Under the pieces are notes generated by a model. That model ran no database searches and was not told where the DNA came from. It saw only the letters and a program-made list of their open reading frames with translations. Made by a program: the position numbers and the translations under genes. 34,203 nucleotides of DNA from Strigomonas culicis (lineage: Eukaryota > Euglenozoa > Kinetoplastea > Trypanosomatida > Trypanosomatidae). The stretch spans positions 1 through 34,203 of the forward strand of contig AUXH01000153.1 in assembly GCA_000482145.1 (NCBI GenBank), read 5' to 3'. Shown piece after piece: positions 27,385 through 34,203 of this stretch (the stretch's first letter is position 1; every line of letters starts with the position of its first letter).

Positions 27385-29338
27385 GGCATACTACGTCTCG
27401 GTTCATATCGAGGACACGACGGTGAGCTGGCCTAGCTCGGGCCAGGGTGGCGACCTGGTGCGCCTCACTGGCAGTACCACGATGCAATTAAGTTACTACA
27501 CGAGCTTGTGCGTCACCCGTGCGCAAGCCACGAATGCCGCGCACATCTGGAATGTGGATATCAGCGCCACATCTGTCGATTACTACTTCGACGTTGTGCA
27601 CTACTCCTTGTTTGCGCTGGACTACATCAACTGCTCCAACTGTAAAGGTGCCTTCATTTACGCTGCCTCATCTTATACACCCCCCGTCACGGGGTCGTAT
27701 TGTTGCTACATACGCTTCTCCAACTGTACACAAACCGGTAGCGCTGCTTTCTACACCGCTACCAGCGATCGCTCAATTTCCTTCGGGGGCACGTACGCGC
27801 AAGTTACCCTTTCTGGCATCACGACGGATGGTGCTTTGTTCGACACAGGAGCAAGCAGCAAGTTCTATCAGGTGAGCGGAACGACCCTAACGGCTATGCA
27901 TATCTATGCCACATCGTCGGGCCTGGACTCGAGCCATCTCTTCCCGTATTACGAAAGCGGGGCTACTGCTCTCGATGCCTTTGTGTTTATGGGAAACATT
28001 ACATTTGGGGCTTTCTCTCCAACCACGGCGGACGACTATGACAATGCTTTTCTGAAGCCCAAGTACATTGTCGATGACTTCAGCACATTTGTGGCGAACG
28101 GATCCATGTACAGCTCTGACAACGGAGACTACTCGTACTCCGTAGGAGAGTATACCGCAGCGTTCTGCACGATGATTAATGGGACTGCGAGCATTGAACC
28201 GGAGACGCTCACAAGTGGCACCGCAACTTGGACACGCGCCAAGTGTGTGTGCAACAATGGCTTCTATGCGCCCTACTGTACATTGACATATGATCCACTA
28301 CTGTATTATGCTGGTTACAACACCGCTTCTACCACATGCACAGTATCTCATTGCACCAAGTGCCGGTGGGGCCAGCCGACGATGTGCTCGGTGTGGGCCG
28401 AGGGGTACGTGCTGAATCCTACGACCTCCCAGTGTGTCGTCAAACCTGTGTGCAGCGGCAATCAACAGACATCCCCTGATGGCCTCTCTTGTGTGGCCAT
28501 GGCGTGCCACGCAGCCAACTGCAGTGTGTGCGTGGCTGAGGAGGCTACGGTGTGCCAGACTTGCAACGGCAACTATAAGCTAGACAGCGACAATGCCACA
28601 TGCACGGAGAAGGTGTGTCAAGTCGAGAATTGTACTAGCTGTGTCTTTGATACCGAGGATACGTGTGAGGTATGTAGCACCAACTATAAGCTGGGCAGCG
28701 ACAATGCCACGTGTACGGAGAAGGTGTGCCGGGCAGAGAATTGCTTACAATGTGTCTCTAACACGGAGTATGAATGCGAAATTTGCGCCAGTAACTATAA
28801 GTTAGGTAGCAATGGCACGATCTGCACAGAGAAGGTCTGAAAAGTCGATTATTGTACCTCATGCGTATTCAACACGGAGTACAAATGCGAGATCTGCGGC
28901 AGTAACTACGAGCTGGACAGCGACAATATCACTTGCACACAGAAAGCTAATAGCCTAGGAACTGGCGTTCTTCTTGGTATCATTATGGGACCTGTCTGTT
29001 TCATTGTTGTCGTTTTGGTTGTGCTGCTTCTTGTGTGTTACTACGGTCAAATGAAGATGCAAAACGACGAGAGTGCTTCTCCCTCTCACGTTATGAGCGA
29101 GGTATGCGTTACTGTTGAACTCGTCTGCGATACCGAATCGACATGTTCCAAGACTATTACATCGGGCTCCATTTCATTTCTCCTCCCTAATCCACTTCAG
29201 TCACCTGAAGGCATAGAGCCGGAGATAACTATCACAAACTTGCCAGGCAGTGGACGCTTCAATGGAAGGCGTCGCTCCACGAGCCTCGTCCGGTTTGTGG
29301 ACCTCGAAGGAGATGAAGCGCTTGATTCAAGCAAATAA
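27385..29338 (+). pseudogene. Surface-protein family member, copy 3: 5'-truncated, with internal TGA, transmembrane type
   Basis: Homology to copies 1 and 2 starts abruptly at about 27385, at the equivalent of residue 136 of copy 2, so the signal peptide and first domain are missing. The frame upstream to 27314 is open but has no ATG; the first in-frame ATG is at 27482. The rest follows the family: AAHIWNV, NCSNCKGAFIY, CYIRFSNCT, CVCNNGFYAPYC, then four 37-residue Cys repeats (28502-28945). A TGA at 28838-28840 stands exactly where the repeat has a conserved Cys. The same frame then continues through the rest of repeat 4, a transmembrane helix (about 28964-29033) and an about 100-residue cytoplasmic tail, ending at 29338. 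Another family Cys is Trp at 28394-28396. TGA serves as a normal stop elsewhere in this window (for example at 15386), so reassignment is not likely. Confidence 0.8.
28502..28945 (+). repeat. Four tandem 111-bp Cys-rich repeats
   Basis: Units start at 28502, 28613, 28724 and 28835, each 37 codons with six Cys in the pattern C-x5-C-x2-C-x7-C-x2-C-x12-C and a common ending (N-x-T-C-T-E/Q-K). Unit 4 carries the TGA in place of its first Cys. Confidence 0.9.
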
Positions 29339-29922
29339 TGAATCTGATAATGTGCTCCAATTCACCTAATAGGGAAGATAACACGCAAAAATCTCTTTCC
29401 AGTGCTTTGGCTCACAGCTCTTCCACCTTTTTTTTTCTGTTTTTCTAGTGTACCTATTCCTGTTTTTTTTCCATGTAATTTTTTTTTTGTATTCGCTCTT
29501 TTGCTTGTGTGATATATGGACCACTTTATGGTCCATTGATATGTGTATGCAGCAGCAAGTATGCATGTGCACAGGTGCTCTGCGAGCACATGGTTCCCAG
29601 ATGCGTTTCTTACCCTTTCACTACACTTCTTCATTCTTTTTCGTTTCATGTGTTGTGTGATGTAAGGTATATATACATATATGTTTTTTTTTCGGTTCAA
29701 TACCCTCCTATTACATAACCAGTGCAACAATTGTTCTGACTTAATTTGCTCTCGGGAGTGAAGCATTTTCATTTTTGTGTGTATCAAGGATGTGTTATTC
29801 AGCCTAAAGGCGTTAGAACCACTTCATACATATCTGTCGTTGTTTACTATTGTTTGTGTGTCCCACTGAACTACTACTTCTCTCCTCCTACTCTCCTCTT
29901 TAATTCTCACTTGCTTGTTTCC
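29339..29922. other. Intergenic spacer
   Basis: T-rich spacer between the copy 3 pseudogene and the LRR relic, with a TATATATACATATATG stretch near 29670. A pyrimidine-rich run (29870-29920) precedes the ATG at 29923. No gene seen. Confidence 0.5.
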
Positions 29923-30558
29923 ATGTGTTCGAAAAGGATGAAAAGACAATTAGGCCCATTTCCTTTACTGTGTGCGGAATTGATACAGGACCTGACGCTC
30001 TATAGCAGGACGGCTTGCCGTGCAAGCCCAACGTGATACGATGGTTCTCGAGCTACGGAGACAGAGTGTTCAGCTCGTGGGGAAGCGCTGCCTTTGACGC
30101 TTGAGGAGCTGCACTTGCAGGGGTATTATTGGCCTACCCGATTCATTTTAGACTTGAACCATATCCAGCAGTGTCGCAGATTACAACGACTAAAATTAGA
30201 GCGTTCTACATTCTCCTCACTGGAAAACTTCGAGAAATTTGAAAGATTGAGAGAAGTGCGCATTGGAATGATAGAATCAGATACACTCGTGGCATTGAGC
30301 CAGTGTGTGTGGTTGGAAAAGCTGATTGTTAAGCAATGTCGCGATGTGAAATCACTGAAGGGTCTTGAGAATTTGAAGGCGTTACGGGAGTTGAGTATTT
30401 GGCATTCAAGAGTAATGGACTTGAGGCCTCTGAAGCAATGCCGACAGCTCCAAAAGTTAGGTCTGTGGAAGGCTTCGCCTCTGCAATCGCTAGAGGGACT
30501 ATTTATTTTGTTTATTCTCTGCCTGAAGGAGGTGGACCTTCTGACAATTTTACTATAA
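29923..30558 (+). pseudogene. LRR-protein relic with in-frame stop
   Basis: An ATG at 29923 opens a frame that meets a TGA at 30034-30036; the same frame then continues without further stop to 30558 and encodes leucine-rich repeats (LEELHLQG, RLQRLKLE, LEKLIVKQCRDVKSLKGLENLKALRELSI, then LRPLKQCRQLQKLGL, written here in pieces). The style (x-L-x-x-C-x-x-L-x-x-L) matches the intact LRR gene that follows at 31036. LRR character fades after about 30500. There is no ATG suitable for starting after the TGA and before the LRRs in this frame, so I read it as a decayed, 3'-truncated copy. Read-through or a shorter functional product is possible but not supported. Confidence 0.65.
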
Positions 30559-31035
30559 CACGCTACCACGCTTGTTTTCTCTTTTTGATAGCTTTGTTTT
30601 TCTTTAGCACAGAAGTCATGGTTGTGCTTCACGCTTCCGCGATGACTCACAATTTTGTGCGGAGGGAGGTTATGCAGTGGTTCACTTTAATTATCATATT
30701 TTTGTGCCTCTTTCGCTCCTATTTGATGTGACTCTGCACACTCGCTACACCAGATCAGTGTGGCATTTCTATTCATCTCTTTCTTTCTGTTTCTTCACTA
30801 TTTCTTCCGTAGTTAGCTAGCACGTTTTTCCTCTTCCTTCTGTCAGTCGGGTTGAAAAAGTTGCCTTTCATCTAGTTGTTATCGTTCACTTTTTTTTTCG
30901 CTGTTTAAGGCTGTCACTTAGGAAGAGGAAAGGTTCTGCATAGTGATTTTTACAGTAACTGAAGACTCTCGCAGAGCTTCCCTTTTCGCCTTGACTGCCT
31001 ACATTCTCTCTGAGTACGATAAGGGTTTCTGTAAG
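30559..31035. promoter_or_regulatory. Spacer and trans-splice acceptor region of the LRR gene
   Basis: Mostly pyrimidine-rich; the T9 tract at about 30890-30900 is followed by AG at 30907-30908 and at 30920-30921. No ATG lies between these AGs and 31036, which supports 31036 as the start codon with a 5' UTR of about 115-130 bases. Confidence 0.6.
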
Positions 31036-33234
31036 ATGGCGTATCTTGCCGGCTGGTGGACACCCCTCATGGAGACGAGTGTGCAGTTGGCCATCGAGTA
31101 CATGCCGCAAGTGTCTTACGCGCTGCTCGCTTCGTCGCCCAACACTCGAGCCTTGGGTGAGCTGCACGGCACTGTGGACGAAGTGACAGAAATCCGGTAT
31201 GATGGAGAGGAGAATTTCCTTGAGGATAGCGATGAAGATGACGACAATGCCTTCTTGAGGCTGAAGAGGGAAGTCAAGGTACTACGTATGGGCACCACCG
31301 GCTTGGCCCATGCGGTGCACTTTGTGAGGGAGGAAACACAGCCCGACTACCCTCTCTGCATCATTAGCGTGCACGATATCCTGCGACTGGAGTACATGCT
31401 GTGGTGGTTGCAGATGACACAGCCCCGTGCCATCGAACTACAGCACATGGAGACAAATAAACCCCAAAGCGTGCGCTGTGTACTGGACTTGCTGCTCACG
31501 GAGACGCCTGTGCTCTCTTCCAGTGTGCCCCTTTACACCAGCCTGCTGGAGCTGAAGATGGATGACGGCGACGAGTACAGGTGCACAGAAATAATGGAAG
31601 CCCTTGCTAAGTGTGTGCACTTGCGGAAGCTGGGCATAGCGGCGTGCAAGAATATCTTCTCTCTTGGGGGGTTGGAACGGTTTGCTGTTATCGAGCAGCT
31701 AGACTTAAGCTACACCAATATAAGCGACCTTACATGGCTGCGCGAATGTGGACATCTGGAGTACTTACACACAATCAAGTGTCGCTCTTGCCAGAAACTT
31801 CATTCACTCATTGGCATTGAACGTTTACCTAGACTGAAGCACATCGATTTAACAGACTCTAACGTGGCAAGCCTCACCGAATTGGAGAAGTGTATATCAC
31901 TCAAAACAGTTAGCTTGTGTCGATGTAGGAATTTGCTGGACTTCAAAGAACTGACAGCTCTCTCTTTTCTTGAGGAAATGAATCTGACAGGGACATGTGT
32001 AGTGAACATGTCCTTCCTAAGCAAGGCAAGAAATTTAAAAAAGTGCATCCTCAGCACGACTGATGTGACAGACCTGCACCTTCTCCAACATTGTACCTCC
32101 TTAGAACACTTAAACCTTAGAAAGTGTAGTAATGTGCAGAGCATAGACGCGTTGAAAAAAACGACGAACCTACAAGTGCTTTATCTGTCAGGTAGTCGTG
32201 TGGCGGATATTGCCCCGCTAGCCGGCTGCTTGCTGATGCAGCAGCTCGTGCTGAAAGATTGTCATGCTGTGGGTAGCATCGTCGCGCTGTCTGGCATGGG
32301 GGACCTGGAGATGCTCGACCTCAGAGGTACTGGTGTCGCTGATATTTCCCCGCTCGCCGGCTGCTCGTCGATGAAGAGGTTGTTGTTAGAGGATTGTCAT
32401 GCTGTGCGTAGCGTTGCCGCGCTGTCTGGCATGGGGGCCCTTGAGGTGCTCAACCTCTGCGGCACTGGTGTAGCCGAACTCGAACCGCTCGCTGGTTGTC
32501 AATTGATAAAGCATCTAGACGTGGAGGGATGCGTAGGTCTGCGAGGTATCACCGCGCTCTCTGACATGGTGACCCTTGAGATGTTGAACCTCAACGGCAC
32601 TAGTGTAGAAGACCTTGAACCGCTATCTGGGTGCATTACCATGAAGAGGTTATTCTTGAACGGGTGCCGTGCGGTGCGTAGCATCGCATCGCTAACTGGT
32701 ATGCAAGCCCTTCAGGTGCTTGGTCTCATGAGCACAGCTGTGGAGGATCTGGCACCGCTGAAAGAGTGTGTCTCGATGAGGGATCTGGCCCTGAAGAATT
32801 GCGGTGCAGTGCGTAGCGTTATCGCGCTGTCAGGGATGAAGGCCCTTGAGGTGCTGGATCTAAGCGGCACAGCTGTAACGGACCTTCAACCGCTGGCTAG
32901 CTGCCAGTTGATAAAGCACTTAGACTTGGAAGGATGCGCAGGTCTGCGTAGCATTGCAGCGCTGTCTAGCATGATGGCTTTGAAGAGACTAGACCTCAGC
33001 GGCACTGGTGTCGAGGATCTTACACCGCTAGGTAAATGTGTGGTATTAAACGAATTGCTTTTGAATAATTGCACAAATCTGACTAATGTCCACGTTTTGA
33101 AAGATCTACATCAGCTGACACATATTTTGATTTCTCTGCAACAGAGGAGTATGTTTTTGGCTGCCGGATTGCCGGAAGTGAAAGTACTTCCTTTTGATGT
33201 TGATACGCTAAAAACTATGTGTCCTATGCAGTGA
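31036..33234 (+). CDS. Leucine-rich repeat protein
   Basis: A 732-residue protein from the ATG at 31036; the frame is open upstream to 30922 but only non-ATG codons are available. Residues 1-165 are a unique N-terminal part with an acidic patch (EDSDEDDDN, 63-71). From about 168 to 715 the protein is made of leucine-rich repeats, in pairs of 22 and 23 residues, of the form L-x-x-L-x-L-x-G-T-x-V-x-D-L-x-P-L-x-x-C. The last seven pairs are near-identical 45-residue units. There is no signal peptide and no transmembrane segment, so a cytosolic product is likely. LRR proteins of this Cys-containing type are common in trypanosomatids and mostly serve protein binding; the partner is unknown. A related relic lies just upstream. 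Confidence 0.85.
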   Translation: MAYLAGWWTPLMETSVQLAIEYMPQVSYALLASSPNTRALGELHGTVDEVTEIRYDGEENFLEDSDEDDDNAFLRLKREVKVLRMGTTGLAHAVHFVREETQPDYPLCIISVHDILRLEYMLWWLQMTQPRAIELQHMETNKPQSVRCVLDLLLTETPVLSSSVPLYTSLLELKMDDGDEYRCTEIMEALAKCVHLRKLGIAACKNIFSLGGLERFAVIEQLDLSYTNISDLTWLRECGHLEYLHTIKCRSCQKLHSLIGIERLPRLKHIDLTDSNVASLTELEKCISLKTVSLCRCRNLLDFKELTALSFLEEMNLTGTCVVNMSFLSKARNLKKCILSTTDVTDLHLLQHCTSLEHLNLRKCSNVQSIDALKKTTNLQVLYLSGSRVADIAPLAGCLLMQQLVLKDCHAVGSIVALSGMGDLEMLDLRGTGVADISPLAGCSSMKRLLLEDCHAVRSVAALSGMGALEVLNLCGTGVAELEPLAGCQLIKHLDVEGCVGLRGITALSDMVTLEMLNLNGTSVEDLEPLSGCITMKRLFLNGCRAVRSIASLTGMQALQVLGLMSTAVEDLAPLKECVSMRDLALKNCGAVRSVIALSGMKALEVLDLSGTAVTDLQPLASCQLIKHLDLEGCAGLRSIAALSSMMALKRLDLSGTGVEDLTPLGKCVVLNELLLNNCTNLTNVHVLKDLHQLTHILISLQQRSMFLAAGLPEVKVLPFDVDTLKTMCPMQ
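32164..33108 (+). repeat. Seven tandem 135-bp LRR repeats
   Basis: Units of 45 codons start at 32164, 32299, 32434, 32569, 32704, 32839 and 32974. The third (32434) and sixth (32839) units share the subsequence QLIKHLD-x-EGC-x-GLR, absent from the others, which points to duplication of a three-unit block of 405 bp. Confidence 0.88.
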
Positions 33235-34203
33235 CCTTGACATAACTTTAACAGCAGATTGCTTTCCTGTTTGCAAGCTCTAAACGCAATTATAATCATA
33301 CATCGTTACAATATACACTAACTGAAAGTTTCAATGTTTAAAGTGTTACAGGACTGGTTTTTGGAGATGCTTACTATTGTGATAGGGTGATTGTGAAAAC
33401 ATGTGTTGTTTTCTCTTATTTAATCTCTCTTTTTGGTGATTATGAAAGAAGCAACGGTGAATGGTAGTATTGTGTGTTGGTGGTCATACTTCCATGCCGT
33501 GACACAGCTTTGGGGAACGCTCTAAGATGACTCCACATGGTCCGCCATGCAGTTTTACAACGGCAAGAAACTAGAAAGGAGCCTACAACTGTGCGCGCCG
33601 TAGCTGTTTTGAAGTATGAACAAAGCTGTCCGCGCAGCTGGACCTACAGTTCTTTGTATCCCTTTCCTCTTTCGACATTTCGACCTTTTAAGTGGGCTTT
33701 CCGCAAGCGCAGCGCGCGGAACAAGAGTGTCAGAGGACGAGGGTTGTTTTTGGTTGGGTTTGAGGTAACCGAACGGATGTGAGAGAAGTTTATATATAAA
33801 TTGGTATAACCACGCTACTTACTAGCACCCCCCTTTCTTCTGAGTGTTTTTCTTGATTATTTGTTTACCTGTTTTTCGACACTGACCTATCTTATTCTTG
33901 CACCCCTGTGTTTCTTTGTATCCACGCTGATAGAGGAAGTGTTTTTGTTTTTTTTGGTTTTTTCTTTCGTCAAACTTTATCAAGCTCATTTTTTCGCACC
34001 CACCCACCACATCCCTAATTGGGTGTTTTCATTGCTTTAATGGTAACACGTATTATAAATAAAAATGCTTTTCTTTCCCACTTACGAGCTATCACGCTCC
34101 TTTTGTTGTAAAAACCTTGTAACGATTTTCTTTCTCAGCACAATACAGCCTCATTTGGTTTTTATCTTGTTTTTACTCTCTATATATATCGTTATTTGTT
34201 TGG
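33235..34203. other. 3' spacer to the end of the window
   Basis: Contains the 3' UTR of the LRR gene and T-rich sequence. One ATG-initiated frame of 81 codons (33537-33782) is present, but its composition is unconvincing and it matches nothing I recognise. The last 350 bases are pyrimidine-rich and may lead into a gene beyond the window. Confidence 0.45.

Noticed and set aside
28838..28840. Reassigned TGA (sense codon) as in some kinetoplastids
   Set aside because: TGA ends other intact genes in this window, and the affected position is a Cys codon in a copy already truncated at its 5' end and missing another Cys.
33537..33782. 81-codon ATG frame after the LRR gene
   Set aside because: No recognisable domain, no family resemblance and unconvincing composition; possible but not supportable.
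1..34203. tRNA, rRNA, spliced-leader RNA genes or CRISPR arrays
   Set aside because: I looked for tRNA T-loop-like boxes, the switch region being a likely place, and for regular spaced repeats; none was convincing. A covariance-model scan would settle it.

Overview
The window looks like nuclear DNA of a kinetoplastid, most likely a trypanosomatid. Genes are intronless and lie head-to-tail in two strand-coherent blocks that diverge from a single switch region. Pyrimidine tracts followed by AG, the pattern used for spliced-leader trans-splicing, precede many start codons. Spacers are full of poly-T and poly-A runs. The recognisable proteins fit a kinetoplastid, but I cannot fix the genus from the sequence alone.

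Left block, minus strand, 1-12690: housekeeping genes read leftward. From the switch region outward they are an ERGIC/Erv41-Erv46-type ER-Golgi cargo receptor, a gamma-carbonic-anhydrase-like (complex I type) protein without its zinc histidines, a stand-alone LolD/MacB-type ABC ATPase, a ZRANB3-like SNF2 helicase with an HNH nuclease domain, a GCN2-type eIF2-alpha kinase (RWD, kinase, HisRS-like), and the N-terminal part of a long coiled-coil protein that runs off the window.

Switch region, 12691-13675: no convincing gene. It holds a compact GC-rich block with GT-rich stretches, C12 and G10 tracts and a perfect 9-bp hairpin, and is the best candidate for the bidirectional RNA polymerase II start of both blocks.

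Right block, plus strand, 13676-17695: a SET-domain protein with a membrane-segment-like stretch, then a 12-helix MFS/Nodulin-like transporter.

From about 17.7 kb the character changes. Spacers grow to 1.6-2.2 kb and the content becomes an accessory locus: three copies of one secreted surface-protein family (a repetitive, possibly beta-helical N-terminal domain followed by Cys-rich repeats), an LRR-gene relic and an intact LRR gene. The three surface copies end differently: copy 1 is cut short with a tail displaced to another frame, copy 2 has a GPI-signal-like end, and copy 3 is a 5'-truncated pseudogene with a transmembrane segment and cytoplasmic tail. A 155-bp GC-rich repeat occurs once in each orientation on either side of copies 1 and 2, the second time next to the truncation point of copy 3. 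Tandem repeats are common (138 bp, 15 bp, 21 bp, 111 bp, 135 bp), so this half looks like a recombination-driven, fast-changing surface-antigen region joined to a conserved core. All functional assignments are from motifs read by eye; no database search was possible.
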